Shown piece after piece: positions 11,906 to 24,765 of a stretch of 64,000 nt of DNA. Each line of letters starts with the position of its first letter. Position 1 is the stretch's first letter. The notes below the pieces were generated by a model. The model had not been told where the DNA came from, did no database searches, and saw only the letters and a program-made list of their open reading frames with translations. Position numbers and translations under genes: made by a program. Source of the stretch: Jaltomata sinuosa (taxonomy: Eukaryota; Streptophyta; Magnoliopsida; Solanales; Solanaceae); contig QJPP01000048.1 of assembly GCA_003996215.1 (NCBI GenBank), positions 1,669,001 through 1,733,000 on the forward strand. The letters run 5' to 3'.

Positions 11906-13857
11906 TTCTGAGGTAACTACCATAAGATATTTATAAAGTTGAAACAAGCTGGGCCACGGGCTCCAAAAGTTGATCACATATATTCTTGGTGACATTATTC
12001 TTTTTTTTTTCCAGATTTGTGGTTGTCACAAGCAATAAACGGCCGGTGGTGTTTCAAATTGGGGCCAACAAATATCAAGAAATCAATCACTGTCATCTCC
12101 TCGAGACTTTCAAAAAAGTGAGCCAACACTCGTGACCCATTTCATTTTTTGACGGTTCATTTCTACACGTCACCTTATGTACAACAAGTACTCTCCATTT
12201 TTGTTTGCGGTTCCTTTTGCGTCTTGAAGGAACTCCAGTTATCTCATGACAATTACATTTGTAAGAAATTATCTTATTCCGTATATAATTAGTGTCAATT
12301 GTGTGAGATATAAAAAGAAAAAAAATTGCATATGAATTGATCGGTCCCCAGCTCGAGTGAAAGAATAAACATGAAATCGATATTTTGCGAAACGGTGCAA
12401 TTGATTCTTGCTCTTGACCCTAAGCGAATTGAAAGAGTTCGACTGAATGTTTGGTTCAAGGGTCAAATTGGACCAAGAATCACTTTAATTATTAAAAAAG
12501 AGAGAAAAAAATAATGCCATTATTCAGGACCCAATTCAAACTATACACTAGAGAGAATACTGGTAATGGAGTCACATTCAAACAATGGGGGTTTATATGA
12601 TACAAAAATACTATGAAAATATATGATAAATACAAGCATTGAATTTCCTTGACTTGAAACAACTTATTTTTATAAAAGCTGAATCCCTTAATAAAATCTC
12701 TGATTCCGCCGTTGAGAATATTCCTCCTGAATGCTCTCAAAGAAGCTTGAGACAAAAATGGACCAATATGCTTAGGCCACCTATAAAATGTTGTTATTTA
12801 CAGATGAGATGATAGAAACAGTAGAACAAGGAAAAGTTATACAGATTTGAATAAAGATTCGGGCATATCATTTTCATTTAGTTTGAATTATATGCACATA
12901 ATTGTAGAATTACATTTATATTAAATTCCCATATGTTATAATTCGAAATTTTGAATTTGTCTTAGTATGTCCACTTGGTAAAATAATGAGCATGGGCATG
13001 AAGGAATGTTCAAATATAAGGCTTAGATATAAAGATTTACGATTACTTTTAACAGTTGAATGAATACGTACTCAACAAATCTTTAATTTTTTTTAGTTAA
13101 TTTTATTTAGACGCTCGAATTATAATGTGTTTTAATTTAGCACACAAATAAATGATAAAATATTTCTACTAGACACTTTCCACTCATATTTTAGAAAAGT
13201 TTTTGCACGTGTTTACAAGCGTGTCCTTTACATATATAAGTTAATCACATTAAATATGTCTCCTCCTTTAATTATACACATTAACATCAATTGAAACATG
13301 CATGAGGTTTTAAGATTACTGAGGCTAATGAATATAACTAAAAGCTGTGATATATTTAAATTAATTAACTTGTCTACGTAATAGACGTTTGATAATACGC
13401 GCAAAAGCTTTTTTAAAATTTTAAGTCAGAAATATCTAATGGAAAAAATTATCATGTGTTCAGCTATTTAATAAGAACGAATCGTAATTCAAATGTCTAA
13501 ATAAAATTTAGTGTAAACAACATAAAACACACTAGTTTGATGCCTAATTACATTTTAAATCAGTATTTTTAAAAATTATATTTTACCCGAAACTTTCACA
13601 AGCTTAGGCGTGTATCCACAGTAAAAAACATGTATCCTAGATACATGTCTAACTAATTGGGGCGCTTTAAAAAGAAGTAACTGATTTGCAATTAATTAGG
13701 AGGAAATCACTAATTTTGGTAACTAAAGATATTTTCAGTAATAAATCTCTTAATATAAGGTGGAAATCAAGGGATTAACTTAATATATATTTTGGTTATG
13801 TAATTTGATTATTTTTATTTTTATTATTCTTTAAAATAATAAAATAATTATTATTAC

Positions 13858-14210
13858 TCTATTTATATGTATCCAATAGGTGATTTCATATATATGTTTA
13901 TATGTATCCAGTACTAATTTGATGTATTCCGTACATGTATTCCGTGATTTTTGATGTATCCAGTACTAAATTGATGTATCCCGTACATGTGTCCCGTGAA
14001 TTTTTATACTGTACATGTATCCAGTACTCTTTTGATGTATCCCGTACATGTGTCCCGTGATTTTTTATACTGTACATGTATCCAGTACTCTTTTGATGTA
14101 TCCCGTGATTTCTATTACTCTGTTTATATGTATCCAATAGGTGATTTCATGTATATGTTTATATGTATCCAGTACTAATTTGATGTATCCCGTACATGTA
14201 TCCGGTATTG
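13858..14210. repeat. TGTATCC-rich nested tandem/direct repeats
   Basis: An ~87-bp segment (ATTACTCTATTTATATGTAT... onward) at 13856 recurs at about 14114. Between the copies, a ~62-bp unit (TGTATCCAGTACTCTTTTGA... to CTGTACA) is repeated in tandem. Isolated TGTATCC and GATACATG words continue from 13.6 to 14.24 kb. Open frames across it are by-products of the repeats. Confidence 0.85.
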
Positions 14211-14444
14211 ACAAGTAATATTCATCAAAAGATACATGTGTCCATATCTCAAGTTCGTGCATAGATGCACATCGAACACCGTCGTTCAATAACTACCGTC
14301 ATTGACATAGTGGCGGACGAATCATCCACCACCACCTCAAACCAAAAATTCACTTGGGTTTAGTTTTGAACCCAAATCAAAAACCACCCATTGACATCTA
14401 TGTTAGCGTGTGTACAAAATCCAGGAACAACTGTCAAGGAAGAA

Positions 14445-14592
14445 AGCTACATCATCAATTAGAGAACAAAAAGAGATTTTCAAGTGTAAATATTTGAACA
14501 ACTATCAAAAAAGAAAGCTACATCATCAATTAGAGAACAAAAAGAGGTTTTCAAGCTACATCATCAATTAGAGAACAAAAAGAGGTTTTCAA
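14445..14592 (+). repeat. Threefold ~39-bp direct repeat
   Basis: AGCTACATCATCAATTAGAG followed by AACAAAAAGAGRTTTTCAA occurs at 14445, 14516 and 14554. The last two copies are adjacent. Confidence 0.9.
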
Positions 14593-15132
14593 CTTTCAAC
14601 GAGAAGTTGTAAATATTTTTGAAAAAATAAAGAAAAATCGTGTGAAAGTTGAAGTGTTGGATTGAATAAGAAGAGAACTTAGAACTAAACACACCCAGAT
14701 ACATAATATAAGTAGTATAAGTATATGTAAAATCAGTTACAAACCTTGAAGATAGAAGTTTTGGATTGATTCAAAATTGATGGAAGATTGTGTTGGAGTG
14801 GGAGAGAAATTTAGACCGTGATTTGGGAAACTTTGATCTGGTAGAATATTTGATAGAGAGAGAAAAATTACTGTTGAACATGAGATAGAGAGATAGAGAG
14901 ATTTGGGGGAAGGAGTGATATGGGCGAATTAATAAGGATGTGCTGAGATACACCTTTTGTTATGAAATTAAAATCTAGTGAGATATGTGTAATTATTTTA
15001 AAGTAGTGGGATATTATGTAGTTATAGTAAGAATGTTTGATTAATTATGTAATTTTTCCTAAAATTTACTGTCAAATTTAATGGGTTGTCGATATATTCT
15101 GCCCTTCTAATAAGTGTTGCTACATCGAGGCA

Positions 15133-15308
15133 TGGGCGGAGCCACCTTAGATGAAAGATGGTCCGATGCACACTCTTCATCGAAAAATTATATGGTGTAC
15201 AAAAAGTTAAATATAAGGCATTATGAGTGTGTATTCAATTTTCCACACTCTTAACATAACTGGGAAAAAAAATTGCACACCCTAGGTTAGATCCTTGGCT
15301 CCGCCACT
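15133..15308. mobile_element. Small TIR element (GGCGGAGCCA ends)
   Basis: The left end GGGCGGAGCCACC is matched by the inverted right end TTGGCTCCGCCAC. The ~175-bp interior is non-coding. No clear target duplication is seen. Similar GGGCGGATC words occur at 18.42 kb and near 26.5 kb. Confidence 0.55.
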
Positions 15309-15636
15309 TGTTAGAGAGTTGGGGTGGTTGTGAATTGCGTGAAGTGCATGATTTTTCTTGAAGAGTGGGAAGTGGGGACCTTACACCTTCTGTAGATTAC
15401 TCTAATATTTTTGTGTTTGTCCTCTGCAATGACAGCACTTGGCAGCCTTGCCTTGCACTCCACATGCCTTTCCGATATACTCCACATTTTCCTCTACTTG
15501 CAAGGAGAGAATTTCCTCGATGCCTGTTGGTGCTATCTACAACTTTGTGGGGATCTTAACATTTTTAGCTCAGGCGCATTAGAATATTTTTACACGCCTT
15601 GACGTAACTGTTTATAGACATTGTCGATGTGTACTC

Positions 15637-15698
15637 AGTAATATTAATGTATAATGTGTATATACAAAGTAATATTAATGTATAATGTGTATATACAA
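15637..15698 (+). repeat. 31-bp tandem duplication
   Basis: AGTAATATTAATGTATAATG followed by TGTATATACAA is present twice in perfect tandem. Confidence 0.95.
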
Positions 15699-16730
15699 AT
15701 TATACGGTGATCGACATAAATTTGTAAGAAATTAAAAGTAATGTTATTTTTTGTTGTTAATTTGTTGGGCTGGTGTAGTGTAAAAATTCCTACAACTGTA
15801 CATCTGGTATTCCTAGATTGGTCTTGTATGAAAAAGGTAAGAAAAGTGATTCTCTTACGGCCCAAAATTGGATATCTTCTTTGGACTTGGATCAGCAGCT
15901 CATTCATCAATATGGCCATCTATAAATGTCAACATAGGTTCACATTTTACTTTGTCAAGATCTATGGTTTTGCTGTTCATTATAGTTAATTTCCAAAGCA
16001 ACTTAGATTAAGGTTTCAGTTAGGATTCGCGAAATGCAATGAGAACCTATGTTGACAAAGTAATTTGGCCAAAACAACATATGTTTATTTTGGTTAGGAT
16101 TCGCGAAATGCAAATTCTGGTCAAGCAAAAGCAACTTAGATTAAGGTTTCAGCTACTTAAGGCGAAGAATTTGAGACTGCAACTTAATATGCCACATTGT
16201 CATCCAAAATTTGTAGTCTCAGTAGACCTTCGAAGAACCTTCTCAATAAAAAACAGGAATGAAATAAGGTCCCATGTTGCTTCTACCTGCCTATTGATTA
16301 TTCTGTTTTCCATTCCACCAGAAATGAAAGATAAGCATAGTAGTCACCATGTGTTATCGAAATGTCAAAAGATGCCTTCAGTTGAACTCTAAAATCTTAC
16401 AAGCAGGTAACTGAAAACGACATTGCCACGAGTCTTTTGAGTACCACGATAGGAACTTTGTACCTGGAACGACATCTTTTCTTTACCTATAATACCCTCC
16501 TCTTCCTTCATAGATCACATTTTCAACCAACTACAATATTATCAGGCATTGAAACACTAGCATATCAATGAGCAAAATATAGAGAATATCTGGACGAATA
16601 ATAATTAAAATACTATGATTACTTTAAAGGATATAGGTAGACCAGATGTGGTCCGCTCAACTACCAAATTTGGGGTCAAGCACCAAAGAATACATCGATT
16701 AAGCAGAGTTCAAATTAAAGTTGAAGAGTA

Positions 16731-19274
16731 CTATGCAGAGCCATTGCTTTTTGGACCATACCTCTCAACCCTCTCATCAATCCAAGCCCTCATATCAGCT
16801 AAAACAAGCTTGACAGCATCATCAGGCTCCCCTTGGATCAAGGAGTGATACATTCCATCGTAAATCTTGAGGGTCTTGTCCTCACTGCTTGCCTTCTCAT
16901 ACAACAATTTTGAGCCCGTAGGGCATGCAAGACCATCTGAGGTACCATGTGCTGCCAAAAATGGAGCAGTGACCTTGTGGAAATTGTTCTGGACATATTC
17001 ACACTGCCTGGCAATCTCCCTCATAGTTCCAACCCTTGGCTTCCCCGTATATCTCCTGGGATTGCTTGCGATTATTTTCAGTTTCTCAGGGTCCCTGATA
17101 GCCTTGCCCACCATTTTGTTGTCTGGCATAGCCGCCCATGTATCGGCAAATCCAAATAGCAGTCCATACACAAATAAATGTACCTACATATTAAAAGTAA
17201 AGATCTCATGATTGATACTCCCTTCTCCAAAAATTAAAATTATAATCCGCTTCTTTTCTGAAGAGTTGAAAAAAGTAATCTTAGTCATGATTATCACATA
17301 TATCATTAAAAATAAGAACTTTCTGAAATTCAACTTCTATTCGCAAAATGTAAATTAATACACAATTAGATCAAATTGACCAATGGGGAAAGGAGGTGTA
17401 ACTTTGGTTTGAAGGGGTATATGTAGCAATCCTATTTACATTACGTTGGTAGGTAAGCGCCATTGATAGAGAGGGAAATGAGTACTCTAAAGGGATCAAG
17501 CATAATCTGAAACATCTACAGGAGCCTCCCAATAGCAAGCCCAGAAATACTTAATATGCATATTTGTATTAACCTTCCACCAACAAACAAAAAGAAGTAT
17601 GGAAGAAAGAAATAGGCTTTTTTTCTATTTCAAAGAGAACAGATGTGGGTCCGCTTGCCCCAAAATGATCATGACCAATAGGGAAATCCAATTCATTGGG
17701 TCTTTCAATACAATTAAATAGAAAGCCCCAAGGGCAACAAATTCTAGGAGCCCAAACTATGTGATTGTTTTATTTATGAGTGAACATTTGGGAATGGGGA
17801 AGGAGGGCTGTCAAAAGTATGAATTAGGCCCCTTATTCTGATATACTTTTTCCATCTCCCTCTCTTTTGTCCGTGGCGCCAAGATTGATACCTTTCTTAC
17901 TTAAAAACTAGTTAATGTAATTTTTACATTTTTAACGAGTCATTACCTACATGTTATCTTAAGAATCAACATGACTCATTAGGAGTTCCCGTTCAACTAA
18001 ATACATCAAAAAACTAGTTTAGCATTAAGGATATATATATTTAGTATGTGTGTCAAATTTCTTTTTTTCTAAAAGCACATACTACTAGCCACTACAGAAC
18101 AAAGCTTAGTTGTCAAATGAGATTTCACAGATTCGTCTCTCATAAATCAGTAGGTATTTCTTGTGACATGTTTAACTTACTCTTTCATTTGAATTCAGAA
18201 TCCAGTCTACAGCCGCCTATGCGTCCTTTAGACCTTTAATCCGCTTAGAAGTGGATTGGAACCAATGACACAAGGATTCTTAGTCATACGTTTTAACTAG
18301 CTAAGCGATGTGAATTTCTATCATAAAAGTTGACCCGAAGAAGAGTAACACCTCAGGGTCACCGCACAAAGTTTAATAAAATCTAACAACTAATTGAAGA
18401 TTATGGTCAATTCAGGAAGCATGGGCGGATCTAGATGAACAGAACCACCTTCTGTATAAGGTTAAATTTTTACTTTATGCATATAAATATTAGATGTTGG
18501 ATCCCCTTGACACAAATCAAAAGCTTAGCTCAGCGATAAACGTGATTCTAATTCTCTTAGACTACGTAGATTCAGTTCTCGCTAGACAAAAATCCTGCCT
18601 CACGAAGGATTACTATGTTGAATAAGTCATGGAAAGTATGAGCCGATAAAAGCGATTGCAGTCGTTATTTAGCGAAAAAATATGGTGCAACAGGCAAAAT
18701 ACTGAGAAACAATTAAATAAACAGAGTTGTAACTAAGAAGTACCTTAGAAGGCTTCATAGATTCGGGAATGACAAAAAGCGGGGCGGAGAAGATCAACCC
18801 GGTCCAAGTATCCGGCTCCGATTGGAAATACATGAGCAAAGTAGCTAACCCACCCATAGATTCCCCAAACAGAAACGCCGGCAAATGCTTGTACTCATCG
18901 CTATTCCTCACACTCTTAAAAAAGCACAAGGAAGCAGCAGCTGTCTTCTGCAAGTCTCCAACGTAGCATCTGATTCCATCGGAGCGGCCGTGTCCGAGTA
19001 GATCGGCGGCGAAAACAGCATAACCCCAAGCTGCATAACTGATACATATCTTCTGAAATAGCCAGCCGGTGTCAGAGCCGTATCCATGGGTCATGTAAAC
19101 AGTTGCCTTAGGAGATACATTTGGGTCAAGTGGGAGAAATGTTTGAGTGAAGAGCTTGCCGTTAGGTGTGTCGAAGTAAGATTTAGAGTTGCGCACTCCT
19201 TGAGAAGCGTAGTACTCTTCCTCCGGCATATCGCCCCAGAAGTTAGCGGTGGTTTCCGGCGCTTCTGACGTCAT
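16731..19274 (-). CDS. CSE: Caffeoylshikimate esterase / MAGL-like lipase
   Basis: Two exons, 18744-19274 and 16731-17183, encode 327 aa, close to Arabidopsis CSE (LysoPL2, about 332 aa). It is a soluble alpha/beta-hydrolase. The oxyanion-hole loop is HGYGSDTGW (63-71), the nucleophile elbow GESMGG has Ser139, the acid is Asp260 in GTSDGLACP, and the general base is His290 in GMYHSLIQGEP. All catalytic residues are intact. The family member CSE hydrolyses caffeoyl shikimate to caffeate in lignin biosynthesis; related plant proteins act on monoacylglycerol or lysophospholipids, so the exact substrate is inferred. The single intron (17184-18743) falls between the core and the cap/C-terminal part. 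The start is the first ATG, with the acidic MTSEAPETTANFWGDMPEEE beginning typical of the family. Confidence 0.93.
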
Positions 19275-19509
19275 TTTCCGGTAACTTTGATTGGTCGGCG
19301 GAGAGTAGGTGGCGGGAGGTTATTGGTATTTGATATGGAAATTTTTGCAGTGATTGGGTGTTTTTATCCGAAGTGGTTTCACCAACCACTTTTTTCTTTT
19401 TTCAGGTCAATTTCAATATTGAATTTGTGGCCCCACCTACCTTGGGAATTTGGTGAAGGGAGTAGGTGAAGTGGGAAGACTAATCCTCTTCCAAAAAAAA
19501 GAAAGATTT

Positions 19510-19864
19510 AGCCCGCGTTTGGCCATGAAAATCAAAATAATTTTTAGTTTTTTGGAATTTTTAAAGTTGAAGTTGGAGTTGTATTTGGTCATAATTATTA
19601 TAATAATCTAAAATTTAAATATATTTTTTTTTAAATGTAAAATATAATTTAAAAATGAAATATAATTTAAATGAGATTATTTTATAAAATAAAAAATTTA
19701 GGTTTTTTTTTCAGAAGAAAATTGAAAAAGTGAAAATAGTTAAAACAGGTATTGAACTGTTTTGAAGTTGTATTTGTAATTTTTATGGCCAAATATCAAT
19801 TTTTAAATAAAGTGAAATAATTTTTCGCGAAAAAGTGAACTTCTTGCGGCCAAATGCCTGCTTA
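19510..19864. mobile_element. MITE with GCGTTTGGCCAT termini
   Basis: The left end GCCCGCGTTTGGCCATGAAA is matched by an inverted right end (reversed: AAGCAGGCATTTGGCCGCAA). A second inverted pair inside (GTTGTATTTGGTCATAA against TTGATATTTGGCCATAA reversed) extends the fold. Non-coding. Confidence 0.65.
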
Positions 19865-20325
19865 ATCACTCTTCCAACTCATTTTATTAATGAGCATATG
19901 TTAAGTACGGAAATTACTTTTACTATCAAAAATCATTTTAAACAATACATTAGGGGTCGTTAAATATGGTATATTAATAATATTGGTATTAATTGATTAT
20001 CCTGAAAACGGTACAATTAAATTTATTTATGAGGATAAGAGCACGCCTATTAATTTAACTTTTTTAGATCCGATTACTTGTGGTTCGAGTGTTTAGCATT
20101 GATTGAGTGCGAATAACAACACAAAAGAAAAGAGTTAGGAAGTTGAATTTGAGCGTCTCTGAGTTCTCGTGAATACGTCGGAGAGGTGAGAAATTTCTCT
20201 TAGAATATCGAATACAACACAGGCGTAAAAAAAGCACTTAATGCATGAAGGGAATAGTATATTGCTTTGTATAATCAAGAGGATAATCTGTTGTAGTATT
20301 GGTAATTCCATTCTGATAAAAGAGA

Positions 20326-20440
20326 GTTGCTCGGCTTGTAAACACCCTCCACCTTCAACCTGAAGTCTATGGGTTTGAGTCACCAAGAGAGCAAAAAACT
20401 GAGGAGCTCTGAGGGATCGGAGGGTTTTAAAAAAAAAAAG
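20326..20440 (+). mobile_element. TS-type SINE, 5' half with A-tail
   Basis: AGTTGCTCGGCTTGTAAACA, CCCTCCACCTTCAACC and GGGTTTGAGTCACC correspond to the tRNA-related head of the TS SINE, including A-box- and B-box-like segments. It ends in an A-rich run at 20428-20440. Confidence 0.65.
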
Positions 20441-20779
20441 AGAAGAGGATAAAAGGAAGCTTCCATGAGTAGTGAACACTACTAAACGTGCAATGGAATC
20501 CGGAACACATTTTTAATACGAAATTATAGAAAACATTGGTAGGTGAGGATCATAAATCAATATTATATAATGTGGGAATATGAAAGACAAGTTTGAACAT
20601 TAAGATGGTAATGTAAATGCAGATCCAACAAGTCGACAACTATTTTTCTAAATGATGCAGTTAGAACATTAAGATGCTTTTATACATTAAAAGTAGTAGG
20701 TGAAACACATATAAGGAAATTGGCCCCATATTCTAGTTAAACATATTGAAGTTTCAAGAAAGTCAGTCTAATGCACGGA

Positions 20780-20935
20780 GTATCCTATGTTCACGCACGG
20801 TTCGGGAAAGAACCATACCTAAAGAAGTATGATGTAGGCCACCTATTTTGATGTGAGTATTAGTGACAGATTGCACGACTCAATTCGTGATCTATAAATC
20901 ATACGAAGATAACCTACCATTATTCCAAATTTCCC
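20780..20935 (-). mobile_element. tRNA-derived SINE, diverged
   Basis: On the plus strand CACGCACGGTTCGGGAAAGA, ACCTAAAGAAGTATGATGTA, ATTGCACGACTCAATTCGTG and TCATACGAAGATAACC follow the order of a common Solanaceae SINE read in reverse. The B-box-like stretch lies near 20877-20893. Confidence 0.5.
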
Positions 20936-21941
20936 TTCAAACATAGATACATACATGTTTCATCCAAATTGGGGTCATATAAATGTGGCCCAGTATTGTC
21001 TAGCTTTGTTAGTTTGGCCATAGCACTTAGAGAAATATTTGTCTCTTAGGCCCAAAAGAAGTTTGCCTCTTGAACAAAACAGGCCTAAATATTTACCAAA
21101 TTTATAAGAAAACATGCAGCCCACTTAGACAGAAACCAAACCATCTAAAACTGTTTCCCCTACTTGGGCCTGATCTCTATTTACTTGCAGGCGAAGTGCT
21201 TTTAGAACCGTTATTTAAAATATAGTCAAAAGTTAGAAAGTATTTAATATTTAAGTGCACTGGAATCAAACTTCAAACCCGAGGTTTGAATTTCATCATC
21301 GTATATTTAGCAGCGTCTGGCGTTTAGACTCTGACAGTTTAGAAAAGAAAAGGCAATAGCAACTCGAAGAGGTATGAAGTTAACCCCATTTCGTGAGTTA
21401 AACTTTAAATACAATATAAAAATTAATTATAATTTGTTTGTAATTTATTTTTTTACTCCAAGTTATACAATTGAGTTGATGTGAAGTTGGGACAAATTAG
21501 AAACAGTGATGCACGTGATTAACACTAGGTAGTTGTCTAAAAGGGAGAAACACTAGGTTAAGTTGGTGAAATTAGGCTTAGTAAATTTTGAATTATCTTT
21601 CTAATCATACTTAGCTGCAAATTAACGTGTTTCACTTATTAAAGAGCTCTCTTTGAGCTGTTTTCCCAAAGTGGTTAGTCGATAATAAAATGTCCCAAAG
21701 AGCGAATATTTGTGCACTTCCCAAAGTGTGTAGTCTATTTTAGTTTAATGTTTATTATCGAAAAGAAATACTACTTTAGTGAAATTCAATCAATCTAATT
21801 TTACATCCAAACCATATCTGAAATTCGTTTTATATGTTTTCATTGTCATTTTGTCCTTGTTAGTATTCTAATTTATTTTATTAATATAAATTTTAACATA
21901 ATAAAACAGTTCCGCAAAAAAACGGTTAGGTCATAAAAAAA

Positions 21942-22925
21942 TAGAGTGAAATATCAAAACACACCTAAACTATCTCCTTTTTTTGAGTTTCATACCTAAA
22001 CTATTGGAAGTGTGAGTTTCATACCTAAACTATCACTCATAAGTTTGAGAAACACACCTCAACTAATATGTGATGGTGTATGTACTATATTCTCTATTTT
22101 ATTTAAAAAATCCTATCACGTGACACTTCGGGTGGATTTTTTTTTCACCTTGATAAAAATTAAATAAATTATTAGTATTAGATTAAAAATTAAATATTCA
22201 CCGTATTGAGAAATGATGAAGAAAAGGAGGAGAGTTTAGGGTAAAATCAATTGAGAGCCTGTTTGGTTAGACTTATTTTAAGCTGCTTTTTTAAAGTTGG
22301 AAATTCCAGATTTTAGCTTTTAGTTTTTTTTGCTATTTTGGCTTAAAATTAAGTGTCCAGAAGCACTTTTTTACCTTGTCCAAACACTATAACATCTTAA
22401 AAGCTATTTTAACTTAAAAAACACTTAAAATAAGTCAATCTAAACGGGGCTCGGAACTAGAGGAGCATTTTAGGAATTTGAGGTATCGCTTGTAATAAGG
22501 ATGAAGTCTCATTCATATAGTAATGTCCCTAGCTTGCGCCCTATTTGAGACTAAGGCAGGTTTGGAACCCTGTCCTATCACCTTTATCAAATCCCTAGCT
22601 CTCTTCCTTAGTGCAACTGCCCTATTCCTACCATGGGAATATCTATCTTTCTTTTTTCTTTCATATCTATAGTTTAGGATATAAAAGCAGACGGTCTCGT
22701 ATATGAAGAAAGAGAATTTTTTTTAAAAATAAAAAAATATGTCACGTCATCAAAATATTTAATGGTCAGTCATGCTTAAATGTGTTGCACACAAACACTT
22801 GGTTCAGTCGATATTGAGTTGTGTTTCTCAAACTAATGAGAGATAGTTTATGTATGAAACTCATACTTCCAATAATTTAAGTACGAGACTCAAAAAAAAG
22901 ATAATTTAAATGATACTTCACTCTA
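21942..22925. mobile_element. Non-autonomous DNA element with ~115-bp TIRs
   Basis: The first ~115 bp (TAGAGTGAAATATCAAAACA and on, including GAGTTTCATACCTAAACTAT and GTTTGAGAAACACACCTCAA) are mirrored at the right end (ATTGAGTTGTGTTTCTCAAA through CATACTTCCAATAATTTAAG to TTCACTCTA). Long TIRs without coding capacity suggest a Mutator-like MITE; the superfamily is inferred. A second MITE is nested at 22254-22452. Confidence 0.75.
22254..22452. mobile_element. Nested ~200-bp MITE
   Basis: Left end GAGCCTGTTTGGTTAGACTT followed by ATTTTAAG; right end, reversed, GAGCCCCGTTTAGATTGACT followed by TATTTTAAG. It lies wholly inside the long-TIR element, so it inserted later. Confidence 0.7.
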
Positions 22926-24419
22926 AAAAATACAATAAAGGACTAGTGCAGGCAAAACTGAGCATATATCTGCGAGGAATAAAAATGATTGGTTTTCATT
23001 TCCATTCTTTTGACAGAAATATTGAGAAGGATAGTTAAAGGTGCTGTGACTAATATGGAAATGAAAATCTGCAGCGAAATCCCACAAGGATATTTTCACT
23101 CACGAGGACAAGAAGAGCACAACCAATGACGAAATTAGCAATTTCACTAAAAATATTTAAAAATTTAATATATATTTGTACAAATAATTTATATATAACT
23201 CTTTTCATATACATAGTGTGCCTATAATTTTCTGAAGGAGAGTATTTAATTAACCATTCTTCCTTGAGATTTTCGAATTTTGATAATTATTTCGTCATAT
23301 CTAAACTAGTGAGACGTAAGAGTTTGACTCATACATTCTTTACTAGCCGGAGGGTTGAGATATTGAGTTTTCTAATTTAATGCTATTGCATTCTTTCTAG
23401 AGTTTCCAAACTAAAAAAATAGTAAGCATAGACGTGATGTAGCTCTATATGATTAAGCCACTAAGCACAAGAGTAATGCCAATTGATTTACGTTATATAT
23501 AAAGCTACTAGTGTAAAGAAATTTTTACATAATCAGATTACCCTAATGATATTTATTCTTGAAAATAAGATAAGTTATCGACCTATTACAACAAATAAAT
23601 GTGATATGATAATGTAAAAAAACTATTTAAATGAGTGTATATTATTAGGGAACTTCTCCTGGCCCTCCATTTTCTTGTTTTTAAATCTTGGCCAGCTTTT
23701 GTCAATGCCGATTAAGATACTAAACACATCCAATGCATTCACGAAAATATATTATTTTTTGTATTTACCTATTGCCTACTGATCATTAACACCTTTATTT
23801 ATTTTTATTATAAGATTAATTTTGAAACAATTCTAATTTATTCGCCACTTTCTCCCCTTAGTAATTTTCAACTTTTCTCTGTTATTCACTTGGTTTTTGA
23901 TATATACACATATTGAAGTTGATTAAATTCGAATTCACACATTACAAGGTCATTTTTGAAGGCAACACTTCCAATCGAATTTTTTCATGCCCAAGAGTAC
24001 GTACAATAATCAAAGAAATGATTTGAGAAACTTTTCGGCCGTTTACACTGCTTTTTGAACAGATTAATTTATTTTTATTTAAAAAGATAGGCTTAGCACA
24101 TTTATAGAATCTTTATTGACCACCTAATTTTATTAACAGTCTATTAAAGTAGGACTTATCTTTTATCTTCGAGACAACAAAAAATTATAAAAAGAAGGTG
24201 TCATGCGTGGTAAGTAGGAGTCATTGATTTTACATTGCTTTATTATTATTTATTAATATAATATCATCATTTAAAAAGCATAGTTTTGATAAATTAACTC
24301 GAGACATTATTATTATTAACAATCTCACATTTGAATTCTAATGACTAGGTCCCTATACAATTGATAACCGTTATATTTATATATCGCCGAATGGAGAATT
24401 TAATTATTGTTCCTACTCT

Positions 24420-24765
24420 ACTCCCTCTCTCTCATTATTCGTCACATTTCTCTTTTACCCGTTCTTTAAAAAATTACAAATAAAAAATATTTTTTACTAT
24501 TTTATCCTTATCTCCCTTCAATACTTTCTTCGAACCACTTTACTTATCGTTCTTACCAAAAATAAAAAATCAAGATGTAATTAGTTGTTTGTTTCCATCT
24601 AGACCTTTAATCATAAATATGAGAGATATTAATGTAGTGCAAAAGTGAAAAATATTGAATATTGAGGAGTAATAAATAAGAATAATTTAGATAAATTACA
24701 CTCTAGTTAATGTTATTCTTAAGGGACATGTAAATAAAAAATGTGACAAGTAAAGTGATCCAGAG
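24420..24765. mobile_element. Stowaway-like MITE, diverged
   Basis: Left end CTCCCTCTCTCTCATTATTC followed by GTCACAT; right end, reversed, ATTCTCTCTGGATCACTTTA then CTTGTCACAT. Imperfect inverted ends in an AT-rich non-coding body. Confidence 0.5.

Larger units (their letters stand above)
8190..16730. other. 8.5-kb intergenic region, repeats only
   Basis: No gene could be supported between the NTT 5' end and the CSE 3' end. The region holds two SINE copies, a Stowaway-like element, a (CTTTTTT)n microsatellite, the TGTATCC-rich repeat block at 13.9-14.2 kb, a threefold 39-bp repeat and a TIR element at 15.1 kb. Small open frames here (for example 12492-12755 minus and 16039-16392 plus) have no recognisable domain. 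Confidence 0.6.

Noticed and set aside
12492..12755. 87-codon minus-strand open frame
   Set aside because: The first 27 residues look protein-like but nothing matches a family and no exons join it.
13898..14289. Overlapping open frames rich in repeated HV/GYI motifs
   Set aside because: They are produced by the TGTATCC tandem repeats and have no start context or domain.
16039..16392. 117-codon open frame on the plus strand
   Set aside because: No recognisable domain; it crosses the shuffled 20-bp repeats and abuts the CSE 3' end, so coding is not supported.
20790..20830. CACGCACGGTTCGGG word suggesting an organelle group II intron insert
   Set aside because: The following sequence fits a diverged reverse-oriented SINE better, and no other organelle sequence is present.
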